Source: Thinopyrum elongatum (lineage: Eukaryota > Streptophyta > Magnoliopsida > Poales > Poaceae). Taken from it: DNA of 64,000 bases. Positions 11,146 to 20,828 of this stretch are shown here, in pieces. The notes under the pieces are model-generated. The model was not told the origin of the DNA. It saw nothing but the letters and a program-made list of their open reading frames with translations, and did no database searches. Numbering within the stretch: the stretch's first letter is position 1; each line of letters opens with the position of its first letter. The position numbers were made by a program, and so were the translations under genes. The stretch is from the NCBI GenBank assembly GCA_011799875.1, contig CM022301.1, forward strand, positions 325,766,929-325,830,928, written 5' to 3'.

Positions 11146-11953
11146 CCTGGACTGATATTCAGCTGTCATTTGTTACCTCAAGTGCAAAAGAAAGTGTAAA
11201 GTGCATTAATTGGAACTGTAATTCTAGTTCAATGTGCGCTAAAAGCTAATTTAGAGGTCGATGGTAGGGTAAACCTCCTTTTCAAAATAAATAAAATAAT
11301 CCAATTTGATTCTTTTGCAAAATGATCCATATCTATTGTCAAAGTTCATTGGAAATACAAAACACATCAAACATAATAAAAATTACATTGAGATTCTCAG
11401 ACAACCAAGCCGACCACTACCGTCGCCAGAACGAGCCGCCACCGCCGTCGTTGCTCCCCTACTGAAGCCGTTTTGACCTTGTCGATGACATGTGAGAAGT
11501 CTTCGTGCACGTGCCCCTAAGGACCATCGCCTTAGAGCCGCAGTCGTCGCTGTTGGACCCTTGAATAGATTTGAAGCACTTGACACTACATCTCGCCACA
11601 CAATGAGGAACCCTAACCTCACCGTCCTAAGGAGACGACATAAATCTGCGTCAGAGCTCCGTCGAGTATATCCAGAAGGACGAACTCAAGGAGGATCGGA
11701 GCCCGAAAGACAAACTCGAAGAAGAAGAAGTGCAGCCATCTGTCAGAGCGCCACACCTGCCAGGATTGAAAAATTCCAACCTAAACTACTAATTAGAGCG
11801 GGCACCGGGATTTCCCTCCTCGTCATCGGTTGCCGGGGTGGCAGGCAAAGGGAAGGCAAATCCACAAACTCGACGGCAAAGTCTGCAGGAAAAAGTTTGG
11901 CCTAGCCACCAAGGGATAGGGAAGGAGTCGAGGAGGCGGAATAATCCAACTTT
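11146..11953. other. Repeat-like segment, no gene recognised
   Basis: The part from about 11340 (ATAATAAAAATTACATTGAG, then ACCGTCGCC-rich sequence) to about 11900 has the feel of a common wheat-tribe repeat with opposed GC-rich frames (11383-11622 minus, 11492-11905 plus). I could not define ends or a protein. Confidence 0.35.
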
Positions 11954-12463
11954 GGTACTACTCCGGCTAAGCTAGGTTTCAGTTTCATGCTTAGCCGGCA
12001 AACCAACGCAAGTTAATTTGCCCTACTTGCTGGCCTAATCGATGGATTAAACACACCGTATTGTATTCTTGCGCGGTACGCCTCGCTTCGCTAAGCAAGA
12101 CCTTTGTATAATCGGCAGTTGACTCTTATTTTTTCTCTTTCAGAAATTCAGGCCTGATATTTAAAAATATGTAGCACCTGGCCAGCGCGCATTTGCTACG
12201 CACTAACGCAGAAGAAAAGAGTGTGTAGCGTACAAAACTAGAACCAAAAAATCCCATTTCCTCACTACTTGGTTTACTTGGTACATCAGCTAAGCTAATT
12301 TAATATTCGTGCTTAGCTTGCAGGCCAACACAAGCTTCCTCTGCCTTTGCCACCATAGAAAGCCGAGCAAGCTGGCCTAATGGCGGGATCAAAGTTAACA
12401 CTTAACACACTGTATTATCTCGAGAATAATCGGCAATGGAATCTTTTGTTTTTCTTCTCTCTC
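11954..12463 (+). repeat. Diverged direct duplication upstream of the SAUR gene
   Basis: Two copies, about 11954-12143 and 12280-12463, share an ordered series of words: GCTAAGCTA, GCTTAGC, CCAAC-CAAG, GCTGGCCTAAT, GGAT, ACACAC-GTATT and AATCGGCA. They differ by many substitutions and small indels, so the duplication is old. It lies 210-720 bp upstream of the SAUR start codon. Confidence 0.7.
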
Positions 12464-12525
12464 TGGATGCCGCCATGGCGCCATGTTACCTCCTGCGCGT
12501 CCGGCGGTAGGGCTGCGACGTCCTG

Positions 12526-12538
12526 ATTATATAATCCG
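12526..12538 (+). promoter_or_regulatory. Candidate TATA box of the SAUR gene
   Basis: TGATTATATAATCC lies about 140 bp before the ATG, in the expected place for a core promoter. A GT-rich stretch (12637-12650) is in the presumed 5' UTR. I found no canonical TGTCTC auxin element between 12000 and the ATG. Confidence 0.5.
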
Positions 12539-12670
12539 TGCATGCCACCCCCTCGTTTATTCTTCCAGCTCCCGGCCAGCATCCATTCTCAGCCTCTCAA
12601 GATCCAAGAAGTCCCTCACTAGCGGTGTACGGTGCCGTGTGTGTGTGTGTAGTAAGTAGGTACGTACGTG

Positions 12671-13192
12671 ATGGGCGACGACGGCGCTAAGGCGGCCACG
12701 ACGACGATCGTGCGGCTGCGGGAGCTGCTGCACAAGTGGGCGCTCGGCGCCAGGGGCGACGCCGACGACGGCGAGGAGGGGGAGGAGGAGGAGACGCACG
12801 TGCCGGCGGCGGGGGCGGGGGTGGCGGCCGCGGCGCCGTCGATCCCGCCGTTCGTGCTGCGGCGGCTGACGAGGACGGCGACGGTGGACTCGGACGACGA
12901 GAGCTGCCACAGCCCGGAGGCGGCGCCGGACGTGCCCAGGGGGTACTGCCCGGTGTACGTGGGGCCGGAGCAGCGGCGGTTCGTGATCCCGACCAGCTAC
13001 CTGGGGCACCCCGTGTTCCGGCTCCTCCTGGAGAAGGCCGAGGAGGAGTTCGGGTTCCGGCACGAGGGCGCGCTGGCCATCCCCTGCGAGACCGAGGCCT
13101 TCAAGTACATCCTCCAGTGCGTCGAGCGCCACGACAAGGGCCTCGCCGCCGACGACGTCGACGTCGACGGTATGTTACCCGTCGTCGACTAG
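12671..13192 (+). CDS. SAUR-family auxin-responsive protein, single exon
   Basis: This 173-residue protein carries the SAUR domain at about residues 88-150: VPRGYCPVYVGPEQRRFVIP, TSYLGHPVFRLLLEKAEEEF and GALAIPCETEAFKYIL. SAURs are small, intronless early auxin-response proteins; many bind and inhibit PP2C.D phosphatases and so promote plasma-membrane H+-ATPase activity and cell expansion. The N-terminus (1-87) starts MGDDGAKAATTTIVRLRELL, a helical KW-type leader of the longer SAURs, and has an acidic, glutamate-rich insert (31-41) and an alanine-rich linker. The C-terminal tail is Asp/Val-rich. The start is the ATG at 12671; the GTG before it is not used in plants. Codon GC is very high, as in many grass single-exon genes. 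It is the only intact host gene in the window. The exact SAUR number cannot be given. Confidence 0.95.
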   Translation: MGDDGAKAATTTIVRLRELLHKWALGARGDADDGEEGEEEETHVPAAGAGVAAAAPSIPPFVLRRLTRTATVDSDDESCHSPEAAPDVPRGYCPVYVGPEQRRFVIPTSYLGHPVFRLLLEKAEEEFGFRHEGALAIPCETEAFKYILQCVERHDKGLAADDVDVDGMLPVVD

Positions 13193-13939
13193 CTCCCGAG
13201 ACGCTTGCATCCTACAGTAGCACAGGATGGAGCATTTAACCGTGTGATGGATTCATCTGTAACAATGTTCTGAATTATGTTCGTTTGCGTTTTATTTTCA
13301 GAAGAAGGGAACCTGCGCACTGTACTAGAGCCAGCGTCGTCAGTTCATCATGTTTCCTAGATAGTGTCTGTAATGCTGTAATTTCTGTCTCTTTTTTTTC
13401 TAAGGAAAGACCTAAATATACGATCAAGAACTAAATTGATCCGTCAAAGTAGTTTGGCTGTAACTGGTTGTGATCTACGTATGTTACTGCAGTAGTTTGT
13501 GATGGTACTTCTTTTGGCTTTGCTGCGCTCGCTTGATCTGTTCGTCAGGCACCCAGCGCGTGAGCTACGTACATGGAGGCTGCTAGAGCGCATTTCGCTC
13601 GATCTGCAGCCTCCATCTGCTGGGCTTTGCAGGTTGTAGTTTTCTGCCGTCGGCAACCTTCTCCATCTGTTCTGGTTCCCTCTTTTGATTTATCGCCTGG
13701 TTCATTGGTCTCTGGCTATGACTGACGGGAAAACAGAGAAAACAGATACGCATGTCTCCTGCGTGTCACTTATTTAACGTATCAACCGTCCCATTTCCAC
13801 TGTCGCTTGTCAGCCAGCGTCTCGCCATCCCGTCCCCCTCCTTGTGAATTTTGATACAGAAATGATGCGCATTTGGTTACTTCCCGTTTGACCTCTGATA
13901 AAATGCCCCCGGTTTTGTTTTGGAACAGCAAAATGTGCT
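13193..13939. other. SAUR 3' region and intergenic DNA
   Basis: A possible DST-like element lies at 13225-13261 (GGA, then ATGGATT-N5-GTA). Nothing else is recognisable to 13939; the minus-strand ORF at 13444-13656 has no known domain. Confidence 0.4.
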
Positions 13940-16190
13940 GCCCTGCAGTGGTTCATCAGGTCGAGAGTTCATCACCTTGCTGCCCAAGAGTGCCGGTTCT
14001 GAATCTTTGTTTGACTACCGTCCGATCAGCCTCATCCATCTTGTCGTGAAGCTTTTTTTTCTTTCCAAAACCCTCTCCCTTTCCTTTTTTTAAAAAAAAA
14101 AATCTCTCCCTTTGGCTTGCCCCTTGGCTTGGTGACATGGTGTCCACGAACCAAAGTGTGTTGACCGCCGGACGCATCATCCATGACAACTTTCAGCTCC
14201 TGAAGCACACCGCGTGTCTCATTCACAACCTGAAAGTCTCATGCATGATGCTCAAGATTGACATTGCCTGGGCGTTCGACTCAATCTCATGGCTATTCCT
14301 TCTTCATATTCTCAGCCACCTTGGTTTAGGCCTGGCTGATGCGAGTGGATCTCCATCCTCCTCTCCACGGCATCGACACATTTGCTTGTTAATGGTGTGC
14401 CCAGGCACCCCATTTCCCACGCCAGAGGCTTACGCCAAAGCGATATGCTTTCCCGATGTTGTTCACTCACGACATCGACGTCCTAAATGCTTTGATCCAG
14501 CAGGCGGCTCGCAGGGGATTGCTCCGCCGGCTGACTCCCTGGCACGCGGCCTCAAGCATCTCCCTTTATGCTGATGACATAGTCACCTTTTTGCCATCCT
14601 GACGCACATGACATCGCGACCATCAAAGTGCTCCTGCATGTCTTTGGCATTGTGTCCGGCCTAGCACCAACCTCGCCAAATGCTTTGCCACACCAATTGG
14701 GTGCTCCGAGGAGCACCAAGACACGATCCAGAGCAACCTTGCTTGCCCGATTTCCACCTTCCCGGTGCAATATCTTGGTCTCCCCGTGACTCTTGGCAAG
14801 GTGCCCACGGCGCCCCTACATCCCCTGCCTGAGAAGATCAAAGGCAAGATCCCCACGTGGTGTGCCGCTATGCTCTCTCTTGGCAATCGGCTGGCCGTAG
14901 TGAGGCATGTCCTATGTGTTATTCCGAACTACTTCCTCATTGCCATCGCGCTCAACAAATCAATCCTCGCGTGCGTCCACCGGGCGATCCGTGGCTTCCT
15001 CTGGGCGGGAGACAAGTATGTACGCGACGGGCAATGCAAGGTTAACTGGCCTCGCATTTGCCGACCTTGGGTCTTGGGGGCCTCGGCGTTTGCGATCTCC
15101 ACCGAGCTGGTATGGCCCTGCGAGCATGATGGATTTGGATCCAATGCACCGACCCAAACTGTCCCTTGAGCCACCTCCCCCTTCCTCGCAACCTAGAGGT
15201 CCAGGCCTTGTCCAGGCGTGTACTTACTGGCAGCTTGGCGATGGCCCATCCTGTCTTTTCTCGAAAGATCATTGGGTGTCCGGCCATTACATTCTTGAGT
15301 TGCCTCTTCTCATCTACACGATGGTCCCTCGTCGTCGCCGCAAGTTGCGCACTGTCCATGATGGACTGCATCTCCGGGCTTGGGTCCAAGAGATCCAAGG
15401 TCCTCTAGGCCCTGCCGTCATGGTCCAGTACATTTACCGGCGTTTGCTTCGACATACCTCTCTCCTTAGCACCCTAGACAAGCTTTTCTAGCACTGGACT
15501 AGTTCTGGAGTCTACTCCACTGCCACCTGCTAGTCCGCCATGTTCGCTGACCCACTGCCAGATCCACATTGGCGGCTCACTTGGAAAACTTGGGCGCCTC
15601 TTCGCGTCAAGATCTTCATGTGGCTAGTCTCCCAAGGCCGATGTTGGACCGCGGAAAGACTCACACGCCATGGTATAGCGCATGAGGATAGATGCCTCGT
15701 TTGCAACCAAGAACCGAAGAGCATTCATCACCTCTTTGGTGAGCTGCTCCTTCTCCCGATAACTCTGGCACGAGTTGCTCACATGGTGTCGTTCATCGAC
15801 TCCTCCACCCCACCCCAAATCCCCCTTCCTGGAGTGGTGGCGTGATACCCTAGCCATGTTCCCATCCTCCTGCTGAAAAGGGCTCTCATCCCTCCTCCTC
15901 CTCCTCCTCCTGACGGCTTAGCTTATATGGAAGCATCAGAACGACTGTGTCCTCGATGGACTACAACCCTCCTTGAGCAATCTCATTCAGCTCATCAAGG
16001 ACGAAGCTCGGCTTTGGGCACTGGCGCTTTTGGCTTGGCCAACATCATTACACAATAATCCGCATGTGGTAGTCTGTAACCCTAGCCCCCCCTCTCTCGG
16101 CCTCGCGTTGTGTGTTGGAGACAGAGACCTTATATTCTTGTTCGACTCCTCTACCAATGAAAGACACGCAAACTTTCTGTATTCGCGAAA
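13940..16190 (+). mobile_element. Decayed LINE (plus strand), third copy
   Basis: This is a plus-strand LINE remnant that begins inside ORF2 and ends in a tail (ACCAATGAAAGACACGCAAA, then GCGAAAA). No target-site duplication could be found. It is more degraded than the two other LINEs in the window. A 30-bp insertion with a T/A homopolymer run at 14085-14101 repeats the flanking CTCTCCCTT. Confidence 0.8.
13975..16050 (+). pseudogene. LINE ORF2 remnant: RT and zf-RVT, multiply broken
   Basis: Recognisable pieces in order are LPKSAGSESLFDYRPISLIH (about 13975-14035), SCMMLKIDIAWAFDSISWLF (about 14240-14300), YLGLPVTLGKVPTAP (about 14770), RGFLWAGDKYVRDGQCKVNW (about 14990-15050) and the zf-RVT-like LTWKTWAPLRVKIFMWL with CLVCNQEPKSIHHLF (15570-15735). 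They lie in different frames separated by stops. The catalytic YADD appears as YADDI-like sequence near 14570 in a broken context. L1-type plant LINE; not functional. Confidence 0.85.
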
Positions 16191-17687
16191 AGGTATTGTT
16201 ATGGAGTTGAACTATTCGATGTATCTCATATTATGAGTTTCTTTATGTTGGATTGGATCTTATTCATGTTGTGTATTGAACTTTTGGGAATCATAAGGTC
16301 ATATGATGCATGTCTAGTATAGCTTTTAGAGACACTATTGTGTCATTTGGGTGACTCTATGGATTAATAATAGAAAGATAAAGAACATAACATGATTGTC
16401 TAGTATAATTTTTGGGGCTACCCGAGGTGACATTAGGGCGTGCTCTATGTCTTAGAAAGATAATAGATAATGTGTGATGTTTTACCTGACCTATGATATC
16501 TCATCCTACTTTCATCTAATAAAAAAGGGACTTCAGTGTGATGCTTTACCACACCTTTTGAGGTTATATCATGTATTTTAGTGGACTTAATAATGTTGAG
16601 GGTTGCCAATTAGGAAGCAATAAACCCTAGGCCTGGTTTCCGACCATTGAAAACCCATTCAGTCACTTTTGCAACTTGTTACTTTGCTGTTTTTATTTAT
16701 TATGAAAATAAAACAATATTTCCACCATCCAAATATCAACTTATCATACAAATCATCAATCTCTTCGTCAAACCAGTGCGCCAAAGAAATTTACAATTTT
16801 GTTAGGTGTGTTGGGTACACAAGAACTACTTGTGTCGCGATTACAGGGTTGCTTGAGAGCAGAATACATTTAACCTATGCCTCACACGGATTTATAAATC
16901 TTACGTGTTCCACTTGAGGGAAGTTGTTGCTTTCCAACAAACCTTCGCGGTTGGAGGCCTAACAAAGTCTACAAGAATAGAAGTGCATAAAGGCACCAGA
17001 GGCCCACAATCTTTAGGTATTATACATTCAATTTCGGCATATTGCGGAACCTCTATTTGTCAAACTCTCCAAGGCCTTGTATCTAGTGCTTACAACTTAT
17101 CCAGATTAATTCCAACATGGATCCAATAATCGTGCCAAGTCTGTGGGAGTTCCTACTCACATACACATAGTAAAACATAAAAAAGCTGTAAAACCTAGAA
17201 AAACTAAGGATTATGTGATTCCCATGATAACATGTATGGAAATAAGTTGCAAAACATACATAGAAGTGGCTCAATGAAACATGATATGAGTAAGTTTAGT
17301 ATGGGGATATGCACCAAGTGGTCTATAAAACAAGATGCATTTCAGACGCGTCAGTCACTTATCAAGTAAACACATAAAATACAGACGATTAATTACATCA
17401 CCACCATAAGTACTTTTTTTCACTAAAGGTAAAATAAACTTAGCACAACATATAGCTCGGCAACAAAGCTTGTCAAGGCCACATTACTTAGCTATAAACA
17501 CATTAAATACACGCATATTCTCACATGAACTTTAGGAGATCATGATGTTCTTCATCATACTTCATTCACACATAAAGAAAAGAAACAAAAGATGCAATAG
17601 TCTCATGATATACTCATATGGAGGTTCATCCAAATATGATGGATCCAAACATGCAAGGACTTAGTAAGCACGACGACTTGCCTTTGT
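16191..17687. other. AT-rich DNA, no gene recognised
   Basis: Long AT-rich stretch with only short ORFs. Its phrasing looks like decayed retrotransposon spacer, but I found no LTR ends, primer site or protein motif. It directly follows the 3' end of the NLR remnant (which is on the minus strand). Confidence 0.45.
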
Positions 17688-18769
17688 TCAATCAGTTATA
17701 TCAAGGACTATATTCGTTTTCTTGGGGTTCTTCTCCATTGCAGTCTTCATCTCGGTATGTATCCGCTTGGTAATATCTTCACCACCTTTGCCATCTAATG
17801 TCAAGTAGACCACTTTGAGTTTGGAAATATTTTCTACACCAAAAAGTCCCTCCAGCATTTTAAAATTTAGCTCAAGCCTTTCTAGTTCTGGCATTGCATT
17901 TACTGAAAAGCTCAGTAATGACAAGAGAGGAGCTGAGAAGCGAAGAAGCTTAAAACTCTTAAAACATCCATCTGGAATTCTAATCTCCCCATCAGAGTGC
18001 AACTTATTTTCAGCAAGAGATGTCAATGTTTCTCGATCTAGCTTTTCTGCCCTAATTGAAAAGGTGAGAGAGAATAACGCCTCTAGTTTGCTGAGGTTCT
18101 CCAAGTTGTCTTTCCGAAGAGTTGTCACTGAAAGGGTTAGCATGCTGAGAGCATTGAATTGATTTATCCAACCAGGGAGCTTAACCATCTTTCCAGATAA
18201 CTCAAGGGTAGTCAGAAATTTTGGAGGCGTAGACAGAGCATCCAATGATTTTAGGAACTCAGATGATTCATCAACAATTATGAGTGTGTGTAGAGAATAT
18301 CCACCAAGGTACTCGATGGAGGAGCTTAATTCTTCAAAATTTGCACCACCTCCCATTGTTTTGAGCTTGTAGATGGCAAGTTTCCTCAACTAGGTCAAAT
18401 CGTGAAAGTCCACTGACTCCCCAATAATCTCAATACCTGGCAGTATGCACAAGGCCTTCATTTTCTTTTTCTTACTCATCTCTTCCGGAAGCTTCAATGC
18501 CATTCGTGTTTTTTTATTCCCACCAATTATGTTAACTAGCCGTTCAAGCTGGCATATGGTTTTAGGCAACTCAACAACATCTGTCTCTCTTATCTCCAAG
18601 GTCTCCAGGTTCACAAGCCTACCAATCTTTTTTGGAAGCTCTTTGGTGTCAGTTCTCTGGAGGCTGAGAAACTTCAGGAGAAGCATTTTGCATATCTCTT
18701 TTGTATGGTGGTGTTTGAAACCTATACAACCTTCAAGATCCAAGACCTGCACAATTCCAAATTTGAATG
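17688..18769 (-). pseudogene. NLR disease-resistance gene, LRR C-terminal part
   Basis: On the minus strand this encodes the leucine-rich-repeat end of a grass CC-NB-LRR immune receptor. Typical words are VQVLDLEGCIGFK, LLLKFLSLQRTDTKELPKKI, LVNLETLEIRETDVVELPKT, EMSKKKKMKALCIL, and LRR units such as SLHTLIIVDESSEFLKSLDA and FLTTLELSGKMVKLPGWI. LRRs sense pathogen effectors or hold the NB-ARC switch inactive. The gene is broken twice. A TAG stop at 18390-18392 lies where relatives read Q or E (between DLT and LRKL). A Copia element is inserted at 18770, beyond which the frame resumes at 28117. No coiled coil or NB-ARC remains in the window. The C-terminus (KKTNIVLDITD) looks natural. Not functional. 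Confidence 0.9.
18765..18769 (+). repeat. Left TSD of the Copia element (GAATG)
   Basis: GAATG immediately before the 5' LTR, repeated at 28113-28117. Confidence 0.92.
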
Positions 18770-19723
18770 TGTAGGAGATATGCCCTAGAGGCAATAATAA
18801 ATGTTATTAATTATCTCCCTGTTCATAATTAAGTTTATATTCCATGCTATAACTGCTATGGTTCCCGAGCCCGTATATCCATAAAGGCTCTGGGGAAAAC
18901 CCATGTGCACGTGTGGTATAATAAACGGTAAAATGTATTCCTAGTCGTGCCTCTAAGACTAGCTCAAGTGTTGCATGATGATTATGTTTTTCCAATCATG
19001 GGCATGTCTATGCCAGCAACTTTGAGGGCACAATGTCAGGAAGGACATTTGTGTTGAATCGACCCGAATTGATGTTATGCTATGAGATACATTCGTCATG
19101 AGTTAATGGTTAATAACACAGAGATGGTTAATGTTTGCATGATTCCTCAGACCATGAGAGTATCGAGTTTCTTCATGCTTGATTCATGAACTTTGGGGTT
19201 TGTTAAACGTCATTCGTAAATGGATGGCTATTACGGCGGCTTACGGGTTCATGGGAAAGTATGTCAAGTAACTTGATAGCTCAAGATTGGGATTTGCTCC
19301 TCTGACGATGGAGAGATATCTCTGGGCCCTCTCGGTGTTACGGTATCCATCATCGTCTGGCCAGACACTTTGTGATTTGATCACGGGGATGCCGGAACAC
19401 GGTAACGAGAAAAGAGAACAATACCGATAACGGGGTAACTGGCATAGTGGACAAGTTGTTGATCCACGGGGATGCCAACATGTCTAACCTCGGGTATTTG
19501 TAACATATCGTGAAGCAACAGGAATAGCACACGGCAACTGGAGGTTCACTCGAATATTCATTCGTGTGGGTATAGGGGTCAATATGGGTGTCCACGGCTC
19601 CGATGTTGATCATTGATCGGAAGGGGTTCCAGGTCATGTCTATACTTCACCGAACCTATAGGGTCACACGCTTAAGGGTCATCTATCTGCTGAATACTAG
19701 ACAGGGAGTCTGAGAGAAAATCA

Positions 19724-20016
19724 CCGAAAAAGTTTCGGACACCGAAAAGTTTCGGACACCGAAAAGTTTCGGACAGCGGAAAAGTTCCGCAGAGAGAGGT
19801 CACCGGATGAGTTCCGGTGAAACTGAAAAGTTGTTTCAGGGGATACCATTAAGTCAAAATGGTTTCGGCACATGCCTGATAATTCTTGGAGGATGCCAGA
19901 ATCATTCTGGAAACTTCTGGGAATTTTCTGGAAGAAAAACCGGAAATGTTCCGGGGCTGCCGGAACCGCTTCAGATGCTTTTCGCAGATGAAATCACTAA
20001 ACTGGAATTGTTCCAG
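19724..20016 (+). promoter_or_regulatory. Array of eight short perfect dyads in Copia U3
   Basis: Inverted repeats with differing arms are: 19724-19738, 19742-19755 and 19759-19772 (CCGAAA/TTTCGG), 19776-19790 (GCGGAA/TTCCGC), 19801-19819 (CACCGGA/TCCGGTG), 19823-19839 (CTGAAA/TTTCAG), 19896-19910 (CCAGAAT/ATTCTGG) and 20002-20016 (CTGGAA/TTCCAG). Most share a GAA-N3-TTC-like core. They lie upstream of the TATA box, so DNA-level regulatory sites are the likeliest use. The 3' LTR has the same array with one 17-bp unit fewer. Confidence 0.8.
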
Positions 20017-20133
20017 AACGCGTTGAAAATTATTTTAGTGGGTACTGGAAATGTTCTAAGCCCACATAAATATTTTCAGTTTGAACGGACGCTGAAAAAT
20101 GTCGTCGTGAATAGTGAAAGTGCTTTTTGGGTT

Positions 20134-20224
20134 GCTTCTTGGAGAAGCCACCTTGAGGGTCCTTTGGTATTTTTCCCCTTGGCTTCTTGGAGAAGCCACC
20201 CTTGGGCTTGGCCTATAAATAGGG
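20134..20224 (+). promoter_or_regulatory. Copia LTR core promoter with paired palindromes
   Basis: TATA box CCTATAAATAGGG at 20212-20224. Upstream lie two copies of GCTTCTTGGAGAAGC (20134-20148 and 20182-20196), each a perfect inverted repeat, 48 bp apart. The same arrangement is at about 27434-27524 in the 3' LTR, where the first palindrome has one extra paired base. Confidence 0.75.
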
Positions 20225-20429
20225 GTGGAGGGGGCTGCCTAAAGACTCACTCCTTCTCACATACAAGTGCCATGCAATGATCTGGCTTCTCTCTCCCTCC
20301 CACGAAAAGAGTTTCGTAGAGCCGAAAGGCTGTCTGGGTTCCGGTGGGAACTAGTTCTGGACGGCGAAGCCCTGCCGGATAGTTGACACCGTATGTGTGC
20401 AACTCTGTAGAGAGGTCGTAGTTTCGATC

Positions 20430-20612
20430 TTAGTGCCCGAGGGGCTGTTCGTGAGTGCCTCCCGAAGGGCTGTCCAAGTGACGGTCCGAGTTCTGTGAGT
20501 CCTCCCGAAGGGCTGTCCGAGTGACCGTTCGAGTTTCGAAGGTCCTCCCGAAGGGCTGTCCGCGACACCTTCCAGGGGACTGTTCGACCGCCTCCCGGAG
20601 GGCTGTCCGAAG
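20430..20612 (+). repeat. Tandem array of about 43-bp units in Copia R/U5
   Basis: CTCCCGAAGGGCTGTCC recurs near 20460, 20502, 20545 and 20589 (the last as CTCCCGGAGGGCTGTCC), with a diverged unit at 20432. The two LTRs differ by two bases within it. Confidence 0.85.
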
Positions 20613-20816
20613 GGAAGACGAGGGTATACATCCTCGCGGTTGGGAGGTTGTAAATCCTAGCTGCGGGGATCTGCACCACCGATCGTCATCGACTCTACTT
20701 TCGCTGCGCTACGAGTCGGTAACGAAAATGATCAAACCTTGTATGCAGTCTCCATAGTGGTCCTGGGCTGGTGCGTAGGTCGGAAAATTTTCGTTTTCTG
20801 CTGCGTTACCCTACAG

Positions 20817-20828
20817 TGGTATCAGAGC
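20817..20828 (+). other. Copia primer-binding site (initiator tRNA-Met)
   Basis: TGGTATCAGAGC, complementary to the 3' end of plant initiator tRNA-Met, one base after the 5' LTR. Confidence 0.92.

Larger units (their letters stand above)
18770..20815 (+). repeat. Copia 5' LTR
   Basis: TGTAGG at the start, CCCTACA at the end. It holds a dyad-rich U3 (19724-20016), a TATA box (20212-20224) and a GC-rich tandem array after it (about 20430-20610). The ORFs at 19807-20280, 20257-20679 and 20521-20757 recur in the 3' LTR simply because the LTRs are copies; none resembles a known protein. Confidence 0.95.

Noticed and set aside
12557..13132. Long minus-strand ORF (191 codons) and a plus-strand frame at 12736-13239 over the SAUR gene
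   Set aside because: Both are shadows of the very GC-rich SAUR coding sequence in other frames; neither resembles a protein family, whereas the SAUR frame has a full domain.
19807..20280. 157-codon ORF present in both Copia LTRs
   Set aside because: It lies over the U3 dyads and the TATA box, so it is upstream of the transcription start; identical copies reflect LTR duplication.
20430..20612. Regular repeats in the Copia LTR considered as a CRISPR-like array
   Set aside because: Degenerate roughly 43-bp tandem units without unique spacers inside a plant LTR; an ordinary minisatellite.
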